A DNA stretch of 64,000 bases from Nocardia jiangxiensis NBRC 101359 (GTDB lineage Bacteria > Actinomycetota > Actinomycetes > Mycobacteriales > Mycobacteriaceae): the NCBI RefSeq assembly GCF_000308615.1, contig NZ_BAGB01000172.1:124001-188000 (forward strand), written 5' to 3'. The notes beneath the pieces were generated by a model, which had not been told where the DNA came from, did no database searches, and saw only the letters and a program-made list of their open reading frames with translations. Of the stretch, positions 26,648-35,272 are shown one piece after another; positions within the stretch are counted from its first letter, which is position 1; every line of letters begins with the position of its first letter. The translations under genes were made by a program, and so were the position numbers.

Positions 26648-28206
26648 CCAGCGAGGCGCTGCACGCCGAACCGGGACTTCCCGCGGCGATGACCATTCCC
26701 GCACTGCTCGTTCTGCGGGCCGAGGAGTGCGGGGAGCAGATCGCGGTGCGTGCCGGGCCGGTCGCGGTGAGCTATCGCGAGCTTCTGGTCCGGGCAGCGT
26801 CCATGGCGGAAGCCCTGCACGCGCAAGGAGTTCGAGCCGGAGACCGGGTCGCGGCACTGCTGGACAATCGCGTGGAGCTCGTCGACCTGTTCCTCGGCTG
26901 CTCCTGGCTGGGAGCCGTCGTGGTGCCGTTGAATGTGGCTTTGCGGGGCGAGGGTCTGCGCCACGTGCTCGTCGAGTCGGGGGCGCGTCGGCTGCTGACC
27001 GAGCCACGGTATGCCGCACAGGTCGAGGCGACGCGGTTCGCGGGCGTGTGCTGGCTGGTCGGCTCGGATACGGCCCCCCGGGTCGATTCGGCGATGACCG
27101 ATCCGCCCCGCGACCCGGCATCGGTGACCGATCTCGATCTCGCCGCGGTGCTGTTCACCTCGGGCACCACCGGCCTGCCCAAGGGTGTTCGCTGCCCGCA
27201 CGCCCAATTCCTCTGGTGGGGTGGGGGAGTCGGGCGCTCGCTGGGTCTGCGTGCGGGCGACGTCCTGTACAACTGCCTGCCGCTGTTCCACACCAACGCC
27301 CTGGGCACGCTGTTCCAGGCGCTGGTCTGGCGTGGCACTTTCATACTGGGAGAACGATTTTCGGCAAGCGGCTACTGGTCTGCGGTGCAGGAGTCCGGTG
27401 CCACCGTGACCTATCTGCTCGGCGCCATGGTGCCCATGCTGATGAACCGCCCGCCGTCCCCGAGCGAGCGGGCCCACCGGGTCACCCGGGCGCTGTCGCC
27501 CGCCACGCCGGCGCACCTGTACGAACCGTTCCGCAAACGCTTCGGTATCGACCTCATCGACGGATTCGGTACCACCGAAACGAATCTCGTCCTCGGGTCG
27601 CTGCCGGGACGGCGTCGGGACGGCTTCATCGGCACCGTGATGGACGGCTACGAAGCCGGGGTCGTCGACCAGGACCGTCCCGTCGCCGACGGCGTTCCTG
27701 GCGAATTGCTGGTCCGGAGCCTGCGCCGCGGTGGATTCGCGGCCGGGTATCTCGGTGACGCCGTCCCGGCGGAAGGCGCCTGGCTGCGCACCGGAGACCG
27801 GGTGATCCGCGGCCCGGACGGCTGGTTCCGGTATGTGGACCGGCTCAAGGACGTGATTCGTCGGCGCGGGGAGAACATCTCCGCGACCGAGGTGGAGTCG
27901 GTACTGTCCCGGCACCCGCACGTCGCGCAGGTCGCGGTCTTCCCGGTGCCGTCCGAACTCGCGGAGGACGAGGTGATGGCCGCCATCGTGCCGCGCGAGG
28001 CCGCCGTGCTCGACCCCGCGGACCTGTTGCGCTTCGCCGAGGCCGACCTCGCCTACTTCGCGCTCCCCCGCTACGTCGACCTGGTGACGAGACTTCCGCT
28101 CACCGAAACCGGCAAGGTGCGCAAGCAGGAATTACGCGCTCGCGGGGTCGGGCCGGACACCTGGGACGCGCAGCGCCAGGGCTTCCGGCCGACCCGGACG
28201 CGATGA
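26644..28206 (+). CDS. AMP-forming acyl/aryl-CoA synthetase
   Basis: A 520-residue ANL-superfamily ligase. LFTSGTTGLPKGV is the P-loop motif, GFGTTETN the adenine motif, WLRTGD the hinge region, and TETGKVRKQELR carries the catalytic C-terminal lysine. It activates a carboxylic acid to its CoA thioester via the adenylate, and so provides substrate for the CoA-transferase and hydratase. Last gene of the operon; its stop is only 6 bases from the stop of the converging IclR gene. Confidence 0.92.
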   Translation: MTSEALHAEPGLPAAMTIPALLVLRAEECGEQIAVRAGPVAVSYRELLVRAASMAEALHAQGVRAGDRVAALLDNRVELVDLFLGCSWLGAVVVPLNVALRGEGLRHVLVESGARRLLTEPRYAAQVEATRFAGVCWLVGSDTAPRVDSAMTDPPRDPASVTDLDLAAVLFTSGTTGLPKGVRCPHAQFLWWGGGVGRSLGLRAGDVLYNCLPLFHTNALGTLFQALVWRGTFILGERFSASGYWSAVQESGATVTYLLGAMVPMLMNRPPSPSERAHRVTRALSPATPAHLYEPFRKRFGIDLIDGFGTTETNLVLGSLPGRRRDGFIGTVMDGYEAGVVDQDRPVADGVPGELLVRSLRRGGFAAGYLGDAVPAEGAWLRTGDRVIRGPDGWFRYVDRLKDVIRRRGENISATEVESVLSRHPHVAQVAVFPVPSELAEDEVMAAIVPREAAVLDPADLLRFAEADLAYFALPRYVDLVTRLPLTETGKVRKQELRARGVGPDTWDAQRQGFRPTRTR

Positions 28207-28212
28207 GCGGAG

Positions 28213-29106
28213 TCAGCGCCCGCACCCGTTGAACGAACACATCGCGGCACTGCACGCACTCTCGCGCGGCGTCGTCTCACCCGCGGTATGTGTGCAGCGC
28301 ATCGCCTGCAAGGTCCGCGTGATACCCACGCCCGCGGTCCGCAGGGCGCCGGTGATGCGGCTGACGTTGAGCCGGGCGGTGGGCGCGGTCACCGACAAGG
28401 CGCCCGCGAGCACGCGCGGGCCGCTGAACACCGGCACGGCGACGCTCATGTAGCCGAGCCGGGTCTCCTCGACCTCGACCGCCAGTTGCTCCTTGCGCAT
28501 CCGCTCGAGCTGGGTGCGCAGCACGCCCACGGACATCGTGGTGCGGCGGGTGAGCGCAGTGAACCCCTGCTCGACGACCTCGTCGAACACCGACGGGGGC
28601 GAGAACGCCAGGATGATCTTGCCGGTGGCCGTGCAGTACAGCGGCAACCGGCCCGCCACCCGCGACTGCTGGTTGAGCCCGCGGTGACCGACGATCTTCT
28701 CGATGTAGAGCACGTCGATACCGTCCCGAACCGCGAAATGCACCGTTTCCTGCGTGGCCAGCAGTAGATCCTCCATATACGGCAGCGCCGCGTCGCGCAG
28801 GATCCGCTGCCGGGGCACGAGCTGACCGAGTTCGAACAACCGCAGACCCAGCCGGTACTTGGTGCCCGCTCGTTCGAGCAGGCCCCACTCCACCAACTCG
28901 CCGGCCAGCCGATAGACCGACGCTTTCGCCACGCCGCTGCGGCGGGTCAGTTCGGTCAGGGACAGATCGCTGCATTCGCTGTCGAACGTGTCGAGAATCA
29001 GCCGGGCTTTGCCGAGCACGGTGGGCATGTCGGCGCCGGACTGCTGGGCTTGCGCAATCGGCACCACCGGTCCGATTCCACCGGGTCCTCGAGTAGCTGT
29101 CGTCAA
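28213..29106 (-). CDS. IclR family transcriptional regulator (copy 1)
   Basis: A 297-residue IclR protein. The winged HTH (LSLTELTRRSGVAKASVYRL) is followed by the GAF-like effector domain with YIEKIVGH, RLPLYCTATGKIILA and a C-terminal helix. The TTG at 29106 is chosen because AGGAGG lies 6 bases before it; the ATG at 29028 has no ribosome site. The last 25 residues are Cys-rich and unrelated to the paralogue. It closely resembles the second IclR gene at 43035. Site C, 117 bases upstream of its start, suggests autoregulation. Confidence 0.9.
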   Translation of the reverse strand: MTTATRGPGGIGPVVPIAQAQQSGADMPTVLGKARLILDTFDSECSDLSLTELTRRSGVAKASVYRLAGELVEWGLLERAGTKYRLGLRLFELGQLVPRQRILRDAALPYMEDLLLATQETVHFAVRDGIDVLYIEKIVGHRGLNQQSRVAGRLPLYCTATGKIILAFSPPSVFDEVVEQGFTALTRRTTMSVGVLRTQLERMRKEQLAVEVEETRLGYMSVAVPVFSGPRVLAGALSVTAPTARLNVSRITGALRTAGVGITRTLQAMRCTHTAGETTPRESACSAAMCSFNGCGR

Positions 29107-29112
29107 GGGATA

Positions 29113-29118
29113 CCTCCT
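29113..29118 (-). promoter_or_regulatory. Strong ribosome binding site that fixes a TTG start
   Basis: AGGAGG on the minus strand, 6 bases before the TTG at 29106, supports a non-ATG start for IclR copy 1. Confidence 0.7.
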
Positions 29119-29222
29119 GGTGGGCCGTGGCGAGCGGAACTTGTCGATTCGGCCGACCACGGCGGCACGCTCACCTGATGTCGTCACGCTACGGGCCGGA
29201 TGCCATGAGAGGCACGTCACAC

Positions 29223-29239
29223 GGTTCGCTCAGTGGACC
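29223..29239. promoter_or_regulatory. IclR-type operator, site C
   Basis: GGTTCGCTCAGTGGACC, upstream of IclR copy 1 and overlapping the last codons of the alpha/beta hydrolase gene at 29230. It fits the island palindrome. Confidence 0.65.
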
Positions 29240-30078
29240 CGTTTCACAGTGTTTACATCGGCCCTGGTGACCTCGGTCGATGCCAGGAACTCTCGCGTCA
29301 CCGCGGCTATGGCCGCGGCCTCGCGCTCGATGAGCGCGACCGTACCGTTCTCGATCGTCGCGCTACGGACCGAGCGGGCCGCGGTGAGGTGGGCGCTCAG
29401 CACCGGGAGGTTGGGCATGGAGAACGGATCCTCGCCCGCGCCGATCAGGAGTACGGGGGCGGTCACCGAACCGATCCGGTCCTCCATCCGGTAGCGGGCG
29501 CACGCGCGGTGCCCCTCGGCCGGGTCGACGCCGGGGGCGAGGGCGTCGCGGACGAACCGGTCCAGCAAACCCGCGACCGGCGCCGGATAGTACGGTCTGC
29601 GCAGTTCCCAGAGAGTCCGCAGATGCGCCCCGTCCTCACTCTGCTGCGCGCGGTCCACACCGGCTCCGGTGGCGTGGTCGGTACGGTAGCGCTCGTCGGT
29701 CCACGGACAGGACGACAGCACCACCGCGGCGATCCGTTCGCTGCCGGTGGCAGCCAGCTCGAGCGCCACCGCGGCGCCGGTGTGATGCCCGAGAACCGCG
29801 GCATGGTCGACGCCGATCGCGTCGAGCAGTTCCCACGCACCCTGGGCGTAGAGCTCGATGGTCTGCGGCGCAAGGAGTTTCGCGCTCGCGCCGAAACCCA
29901 CCATGTCCATCGCGATCACGCGGTGCTCGTCGGCGAGCAGCGGGATCAATTCCCGGAATTCGTCCCAGGAGCGAGGCGTCTGGTGCAGCAGGAGCAGTAC
30001 CGGGCCGTCCCCTTGCTCGGCGTAGTGCAGCTGACCGAAAGACGTGTCCGCGTAGGCGAATCGGAGATTCGCGCCCAT
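29230..30078 (-). CDS. Alpha/beta hydrolase-fold protein with non-serine nucleophile elbow
   Basis: A 282-residue alpha/beta hydrolase. The strand-5 elbow, normally GxSxG, reads GHHTG at 97-101, so His99 replaces the nucleophilic serine. The usual terminal catalytic histidine (GH or SH before WPHxE) is replaced by an ENGTVALIERE segment; an acid residue remains in GAGEDPFS. The fold is clear (LLLLHQTPRSWDEF, MVGFGAS). It may bind a ligand, or catalyse a reaction that needs no acyl-enzyme. Its ATG shares one base with the ferredoxin stop. Last gene of the reductase-ferredoxin operon. Confidence 0.85.
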   Translation of the reverse strand: MGANLRFAYADTSFGQLHYAEQGDGPVLLLLHQTPRSWDEFRELIPLLADEHRVIAMDMVGFGASAKLLAPQTIELYAQGAWELLDAIGVDHAAVLGHHTGAAVALELAATGSERIAAVVLSSCPWTDERYRTDHATGAGVDRAQQSEDGAHLRTLWELRRPYYPAPVAGLLDRFVRDALAPGVDPAEGHRACARYRMEDRIGSVTAPVLLIGAGEDPFSMPNLPVLSAHLTAARSVRSATIENGTVALIEREAAAIAAVTREFLASTEVTRADVNTVKRVH

Positions 30079-30398
30079 CAGTACGCCGCCACCATCGGTG
30101 TGTCGACGCCGACCGCATCGATCTTCGCCGCGCCGCCCGGATTGCCCACCGGCTCGGTCCGGGTCGGCAGGATGTCCAGGAAGAACCTCTTGTTGTCCTC
30201 CTTGAATTCCGGTGCGGCCTTGCGGTCCACGGTGATCGCCTCCACCGGGCACGCCAATTCGCATGCGCCGCAGTCGATGCACTCGTTCGGGTTGATGTAC
30301 AGCTTGCGCTCGCCCTCGTAGATGCAATCGACCGGGCATTCCTCCATGCACGAGCGGTCGGTGTAGTCGATGCAGGCCTCGCCTATCACGAATGCCAT
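30078..30398 (-). CDS. 7Fe-type ferredoxin ([3Fe-4S][4Fe-4S])
   Basis: A 106-residue ferredoxin. Cys9, Cys17, Cys21 and Cys25 precede the CIDCGACELACP motif at 40-51, the arrangement of actinobacterial FdxA-type 7Fe ferredoxins; the C-terminus has the usual acidic helix. It should carry electrons from the neighbouring ferredoxin reductase to an oxygenase, most simply the Rieske enzyme of this island. It lies 3 bases after the reductase stop and overlaps the hydrolase start. Confidence 0.93.
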   Translation of the reverse strand: MAFVIGEACIDYTDRSCMEECPVDCIYEGERKLYINPNECIDCGACELACPVEAITVDRKAAPEFKEDNKRFFLDILPTRTEPVGNPGGAAKIDAVGVDTPMVAAY

Positions 30399-30401
30399 CT
30401 G

Positions 30402-31412
30402 TCAGTCCTCCTGTTCGGTGGAATGCCCCGGGAAGATCTCCGCGTCCGGATCCAGGACGGCCGCCGCGTTGTTCACCGCGGTGGCGGCCTCCCCGAAACC
30501 GACCGCGATGAGACGAACCTTCCCGGGATAGTCGGTGATGTCGCCGGCCGCGTACACGCGCGCGAGATTGGTTTCCATGCGGGTGTTCACGACGATGTGC
30601 CGAGAATCGATGTCGAGTCCCCATTCGGTCAGCGGACCCAGATCCGCGGTGAAACCCAATGCGGCGATGACGGATTGGGCCGGCAGAGTGGTCATCGAGC
30701 GGTCGAGTTTGTGCGCGACGTCGACCTCGGCGATCCAGCCGTTGCCGCGCACGGCCGCGACGTCGGCGTTGACCAGCACCCGCACCGAGCTGTCGGACAC
30801 CTTGGCCACGGTCGATCTGTGCGCCCGGAACCTGTCGCGTCGATGGACCAGGGTGACCGAGTTGGCGATCGGCTCGAGATGGACGGCCCAGTCGAACGCG
30901 CTGTCGCCGCCGCCGACGATCACCACGTCCTTCCCCTCGTGCACCGACGGGTCGGGAACGAAGTAACTCAGTCCCCGATCGAGGAAGTCCAGGCCCTTCG
31001 TCAACGGCCGGGGTGTGAAGGTGCCGATACCGCCGGTGACGACGACCGCGCCCGCGGTGATGGTGCGTCCCTTGCTCGTCGCGACGACCGCATTGCCGGA
31101 CGCGTCGTGGGACAGGCTCAGCGCCTGCTCCCCGAGCAGGTAGATCGGGTCGAACGATGCGGCCTGCGCGAGCAACCCGTCGATCAGGTCACGACCTCTG
31201 ACGGACGGGAATCCCGCGATATCGAGAATGGACTTCTCCGGGTACATCGCGCTCACCTGCCCGCCCGGCTCGGCGAGCGCGTCCAGCACGGCAACGCGCA
31301 GCCCGCGGAAACCCGCGTAGTACGCGCCGTAGAGTCCCGCCGGGCCCGCGCCGACGACAAGGATGTCGACGTCGAGTTCGGTGGTGGTCGAGAGGAGGGG
31401 CGATTCGTTCAC
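30402..31412 (-). CDS. Ferredoxin--NADP(+) reductase, thioredoxin-reductase type
   Basis: A 336-residue FAD enzyme. ILVVGAGPAGLYGAYYAG is the FAD loop near the N-terminus, VIVGGGDSAFDWA the NADP loop, and VYAAGDITDYPGK the second FAD motif. No CxxC is present, so it is not a thioredoxin reductase. The GTG at 31412 is the best-placed start, but no clear ribosome site is seen, and an upstream start in the same frame is possible. It should supply electrons to the ferredoxin encoded next to it. Site E lies 44 bases upstream. Confidence 0.9.
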   Translation of the reverse strand: MNESPLLSTTTELDVDILVVGAGPAGLYGAYYAGFRGLRVAVLDALAEPGGQVSAMYPEKSILDIAGFPSVRGRDLIDGLLAQAASFDPIYLLGEQALSLSHDASGNAVVATSKGRTITAGAVVVTGGIGTFTPRPLTKGLDFLDRGLSYFVPDPSVHEGKDVVIVGGGDSAFDWAVHLEPIANSVTLVHRRDRFRAHRSTVAKVSDSSVRVLVNADVAAVRGNGWIAEVDVAHKLDRSMTTLPAQSVIAALGFTADLGPLTEWGLDIDSRHIVVNTRMETNLARVYAAGDITDYPGKVRLIAVGFGEAATAVNNAAAVLDPDAEIFPGHSTEQED

Positions 31413-31455
31413 AGCGCGAACGCTAATCAGCTTACGGCCCTTGATAAATGAACTC

Positions 31456-31472
31456 GGTCCGGTCAGCAGACT
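31456..31472. promoter_or_regulatory. IclR-type operator, site E
   Basis: GGTCCGGTCAGCAGACT, 44 bases upstream of the ferredoxin reductase start. It has two departures from the island consensus, one in each arm. Confidence 0.55.
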
Positions 31473-31500
31473 CCGTCCGGATCGAGTTCGGCGCACGAAA

Positions 31501-31537
31501 CGGGCCCGGCAGCCACACGACGTGGCCGCCGGGCCCG
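31501..31537 (-). terminator. Long GC hairpin after the ABC/aldolase operon
   Basis: CGGGCCCGGC pairs with GCCGGGCCCG; after one mismatch, GCCAC pairs with GTGGC around a 5-base loop. It begins 26 bases beyond the aldolase stop, so it should end that minus-strand operon before the reductase promoter. Confidence 0.65.
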
Positions 31538-31562
31538 GCGGATGGAAATGACGGATCGCGAT

Positions 31563-32348
31563 TCAGGCGGCGAACAGTTCCGGTTCCTCCGCCGCGATCT
31601 TCTGGATGATGGTCGAGTACGCGAACCAGCCGACCTTCTCGGTGCCCACCGCCTCATAGGTCCGAGCCGCGATCTTGTCGTGCAGGACAACGGGTTCCCC
31701 GGCCGCGCGAGCGGTCAGTTCGGCCTGCATCGAGCGTTCCATCGACACGTACCACCACACGGCGCTCTCCACCGAGGTGCCGACGGTCAGATGTCCGTGG
31801 TTGGTGAGTATCACGGCCTTGTTGGCGCCGAGCGCCTGCGCGATACGGCGACCTTCCTCCTCGTCGAGTGCGACGCCGTGGTACTCCTCGTACATCGAGT
31901 GGTCGTCGTGAAATGCGCAGGCGTCCTGCGTGATCGGGGACAGCAAGCGGTGCAGCGAGGAGAACGCCTTGCCCTGCAATCCGTGGGCGTGCACGGCGCC
32001 GATGACCTCCGGCCTGGCCTCGTGCACTTTCGAGTGGATCACGAACGCCGCCCGGTTCAACGGGCCTCGGCCGGACAGGATCGTGCCGTCCGAGGCGACG
32101 TGCAGCAGTTCGTCGGGCATCACCGTGGAGAAATGCCGGCCGAAGGGCGCGGTCCAGAAAGTGTCCGGGCGTTCGGGGTCGCGTGCTGTGATGTGCCCGG
32201 AGATGCCTTCGTCGAGCCCGAACCGCGACAGGATGCGATAGCCGCCGATCACCGCGGTTTTGCGGCGGCGCCGTTCCTCGTCGAGATCATCCGATTCCGG
32301 GCGGCCCGGAATCCCGGCCAGCTCGGTGATTGTGGGAGGCTGATCCAT
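31563..32348 (-). CDS. Class II aldolase/adducin family protein
   Basis: A 261-residue protein. FGLDEGISGHITARDP is the family's N-terminal segment, VHAHGLQG provides the paired zinc histidines, and NHGHLTVG the third. The family contains aldolases, epimerases and decarboxylases acting on small keto or hydroxy acids. Here it might process the aliphatic product of meta-cleavage, as inferred from the dioxygenase and hydrolase genes nearby. Last in an operon behind the importer genes, 11 bases after the permease. Confidence 0.88.
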   Translation of the reverse strand: MDQPPTITELAGIPGRPESDDLDEERRRRKTAVIGGYRILSRFGLDEGISGHITARDPERPDTFWTAPFGRHFSTVMPDELLHVASDGTILSGRGPLNRAAFVIHSKVHEARPEVIGAVHAHGLQGKAFSSLHRLLSPITQDACAFHDDHSMYEEYHGVALDEEEGRRIAQALGANKAVILTNHGHLTVGTSVESAVWWYVSMERSMQAELTARAAGEPVVLHDKIAARTYEAVGTEKVGWFAYSTIIQKIAAEEPELFAA

Positions 32349-32359
32349 TGTGGCCCTTT

Positions 32360-33196
32360 CTATTTGACGCCGTACCGGGACAGGAATTTCGCCGAGAGCA
32401 ACCGCAGTACGCGGTCGAAGACGAACCCCATGATGCCGAGCACGATGATCCCGACGAACGTCCAGTCGATCCGGCCGTAGTTGCGGGCCTGCCAGATCAT
32501 CGAGCCGATACCGCGATCGGCGGCCACGATCTCGGCGGAGACGATGGTCAGGAAGCTGTTGCCCATCGCCAGCCGGGCTCCGGTGACGATGCCCGGGACC
32601 GCCGAGGGCAACACCACGGTCTTCATCAGTTGCAGCCGGTTCGCGCCCAGATTCGTCGCGGCTTGGAGTTTGTTCTCGCTGATCGCCACCGTGGCCGCGA
32701 TGGTACTCACGGTCACGATGAACACCGAGGTGTAGAAGATCAGCACGATCTTGGAGGTTTCGCCGATGCCGAACCACACCACCGCCAGCGTGACGAAGGC
32801 GATCGGCGGGATGAAGCGGAAGAACTCGATATAGGGATCCAGCAACTGACGCACCAGGTTGACGCGCCCCATCAGGATGCCGATCGGGGCGCCGATCACG
32901 ACGCCGAGGCTCCAACCGAGCAGGATTCGCTGCGCGGACGCCGAGACGGACGCCCACAGCACGCCGCGCTGCGTGAGTTCGACCGCCGCCGACCACACCT
33001 CCCCCGGAGAGGCGATGGTCGTCGGCCCGTACCACCACGCGAGGAAGGACCACACCGCGAGCCCGAGCACCCCCGAGGCCACCCACAGCAGCGCGGTGCG
33101 GGTCACCCGCCCTGCCGCCGCGAGCGATTTGCGCTGTGTCCGTTTGGCATTCGCATTTCCAGCCGACGCTGCGGGGCTCTGCACGATGGCGGTCAC
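32360..33196 (-). CDS. ABC transporter permease, SsuC/TauC type
   Basis: A 278-residue membrane protein with about six helices and the coupling segment ATNLGANRLQLMKTVVLPSAVPGIV. This is the standard core of nitrate/sulfonate/taurine and aromatic-acid importers. The GTG start overlaps the ATPase stop by 4 bases (GTGA). It forms the pore for the binding protein at 33999 and possibly also for the orphan one at 22238. Confidence 0.92.
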   Translation of the reverse strand: MTAIVQSPAASAGNANAKRTQRKSLAAAGRVTRTALLWVASGVLGLAVWSFLAWWYGPTTIASPGEVWSAAVELTQRGVLWASVSASAQRILLGWSLGVVIGAPIGILMGRVNLVRQLLDPYIEFFRFIPPIAFVTLAVVWFGIGETSKIVLIFYTSVFIVTVSTIAATVAISENKLQAATNLGANRLQLMKTVVLPSAVPGIVTGARLAMGNSFLTIVSAEIVAADRGIGSMIWQARNYGRIDWTFVGIIVLGIMGFVFDRVLRLLSAKFLSRYGVK

Positions 33197-33999
33197 AGCT
33201 CGTCCTCCTCGATACCTTGGTTCCGCAACGACGCCACGACCTCGGCGCGGATGTCGTCGCGCAGTTGCTCGTACAGATCGATCACGTCGGGATGGGCGCG
33301 ATCGCGCGGGCGGGGCGCGTCGACCTGGTAGATGCTCTTGATGCGGGCCCGCGGTCCGGCTGACATGACCACCACGCGGTCGGCGAGCGTGAGCGCCTCG
33401 TCGATGTCGTGGGTGACGAACACGACGGTGCAGCCGGTGTGCCGCCAGATCTTGTCCAATTCGATCTGCAGGACCTGCCGGGTCTGCGCGTCGAGAGCGC
33501 CGAACGGCTCGTCCATCAGGACCAGCGAGGGCTGATTGGCCAGCACACGGGCGATCTGAACGCGTTGGCGCATACCGCCCGAGAGCTGCGAGGGAAATTT
33601 GTCACCCGAGTGCGGCAGGCCCACCATGGCCAGGTATTCCGCCGCGATCCGTACCTGTTCGGCCTTGCTCGCCCCGTGCATGCGCGGTCCGTAGGAGACG
33701 TTCCCGCTGACGGTCATCCATTCGAAGAGCGCCTCCGAACTCTGGAAGACCATGCCCGCGTGCGGGTTGCTTCGCCTGACTGTCGTACCGTCACAGCGGA
33801 TTTCCCCGACGGTGGGTTCGATGAAGCCCGCCATCGACGACAACAGGGTCGACTTCCCGCATCCGCTCGGGCCGAGGAGACAGACGAATTCGCCCTCCCG
33901 CACCTGTAGATCAATTCCCGAGACGATATCCGCGGCACCGAAACTTATTCCGAGGTTTTCGATTTCGACGGGAACGCCCTTGATTGCTGTCACACTCAT
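33193..33999 (-). CDS. ABC transporter ATP-binding protein, SsuB/TauB type
   Basis: A 268-residue ATPase: Walker A GPSGCGKS (43-50), signature LSGGMRQRV, Walker B LVLMDEPFGALD, and the switch histidine in VTHDIDEAL. The start at 33999 overlaps the TAA stop of the binding-protein gene by one base, which fixes it. It energises the importer encoded in this operon. Confidence 0.93.
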   Translation of the reverse strand: MSVTAIKGVPVEIENLGISFGAADIVSGIDLQVREGEFVCLLGPSGCGKSTLLSSMAGFIEPTVGEIRCDGTTVRRSNPHAGMVFQSSEALFEWMTVSGNVSYGPRMHGASKAEQVRIAAEYLAMVGLPHSGDKFPSQLSGGMRQRVQIARVLANQPSLVLMDEPFGALDAQTRQVLQIELDKIWRHTGCTVVFVTHDIDEALTLADRVVVMSAGPRARIKSIYQVDAPRPRDRAHPDVIDLYEQLRDDIRAEVVASLRNQGIEEDEL

Positions 34000-34973
34000 T
34001 ACGCACTCTTCCTGTACCAGTCGGTGAGCATCGCCGACTGCAGGTCCGGTTGGTCGCGCAGGGCGCCGATCTTCTTGTAGAAATCGACGACCGACTGTGC
34101 CGACACGATGTCCTGCGCGGTCAGATTGTGGACACCGAAGTCGATTTCCTTGATCGCGGTGATGGTCTGGTCCTCGGCCACGTTCACCGCGGATTTCGTC
34201 GCCGCCGCGGCAGCCGGCGGATCGGATTCGACGAGCTGCGTGGCCTTGTCGAGAACCTGGGCGACCTTGCGCGCGGTGTCCTCGTGCGCGGCCAGCCACG
34301 GCTGTGTCGTGATCGCCCAGTGGTGGTAGAGCCAGTTGTAGTCGCCGGTCCGGGCGACGACATGTCCGGTGTGCTGGCTCAGCGCCGCGGCGGGCCACGG
34401 CTCCCACAGCACGTACCCGTCGATGTCGCCGCGGCTCAGTAGCGCGGGCATGTCGGTCGGGGTGGCCGTGATCATCTTGACCGAGTCCGGCCGCACACCG
34501 TGCGCTTCGAGATACTTCTCCGTGGAGATCTGGCTCAGGCCGGGAACGATGCCCATTTTCTGCCCCGCGGCCGGCGCATCGATCCCGTTGCGCAACACGA
34601 CTTTGATGTAGTCGCCGGAGGACTCGTAGGAGTACATCGCCCGCAGCGAGGGATTCTCCCGCAGCTGCGCGATGGTGGTGGTGTCGGAGCTGCCCGCGAT
34701 CTGGACCTGTCCTGTCGAGAGGGCGTCGACAGCCTCACCGCCCCGACCGAACTGCACCAGCTGCACATCCAGACCTGCCTGCTTGAACAGTCCCTCGTGG
34801 TCGGCGACGAAGAATGGCGCGTAGGAGGCATCGATGCCCACCGCGATCCGGATCGAACCGCCCGCCGAATCGGCGGTGCTGTGCGTGGCCGGGCGGCTGC
34901 ACGCGGCGGCCGCCATCGTGGCAAGGACTACCGCTGCGAGGGCAGCGCTACGGAATTGAGATCGCCAGGCCAT
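33999..34973 (-). CDS. ABC transporter substrate-binding lipoprotein, SsuA/TauA/NMT1-like
   Basis: A 324-residue lipoprotein (lipobox AAAC, Cys at about 25). The NMT1/SsuA-type domain begins IRIAVGIDASYAPFFVADHEGLF. It is first in a four-gene operon with its ATPase, permease and a class II aldolase. Paralogous to the orphan binding protein at 22238. The ligand is unknown; given the operon, an aromatic or aliphatic acid is likelier than a sulfonate, but that is inference. Confidence 0.92.
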   Translation of the reverse strand: MAWRSQFRSAALAAVVLATMAAAACSRPATHSTADSAGGSIRIAVGIDASYAPFFVADHEGLFKQAGLDVQLVQFGRGGEAVDALSTGQVQIAGSSDTTTIAQLRENPSLRAMYSYESSGDYIKVVLRNGIDAPAAGQKMGIVPGLSQISTEKYLEAHGVRPDSVKMITATPTDMPALLSRGDIDGYVLWEPWPAAALSQHTGHVVARTGDYNWLYHHWAITTQPWLAAHEDTARKVAQVLDKATQLVESDPPAAAAATKSAVNVAEDQTITAIKEIDFGVHNLTAQDIVSAQSVVDFYKKIGALRDQPDLQSAMLTDWYRKSA

Positions 34974-35063
34974 ATACCGACACCTTCGTTCTGTGATCTG
35001 GGCCGCATTCGTGCGGTGGTGTGAAGCAACTTAGCCATGTACGTCAGGGCTGGAAATCATCTC

Positions 35064-35080
35064 GGTCCGCCGAATGAACC
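35064..35080. promoter_or_regulatory. IclR-type operator, site H
   Basis: GGTCCGCCGAATGAACC, 91 bases upstream of the binding-protein start. The left arm is near perfect, the right arm has three changes. It is the weakest match apart from site G. Confidence 0.4.
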
Positions 35081-35213
35081 CGCAGCGACAGCCTTACCCC
35101 GACGCAACATCCAGCGCGTCACGGGCACCGGTTCCGGAAACATCGCCGCAATATTCCATTGCGGCCGAAGTATTTTCACAGGGTCCAGTGCATGTGCCGC
35201 AGCCGTGAACGGG

Positions 35214-35253
35214 CGGTGGCCGGTCATGCACCACCATGCGTGACCGGCCACCG
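35214..35253 (-). terminator. Hairpin terminating the Rieske operon
   Basis: A 13-bp perfect stem (CGGTGGCCGGTCA with TGACCGGCCACCG) around a 14-base loop, 20 bases beyond the stop of the last gene of the minus-strand Rieske operon. Confidence 0.65.
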
Positions 35254-35272
35254 ATATCGGCATCGCCCTGTC

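Noticed and set aside
30402..31412. Thioredoxin reductase
   Set aside because: The fold is similar, but no CxxC redox motif is present and the next gene is a ferredoxin; ferredoxin--NADP reductase is the better call.
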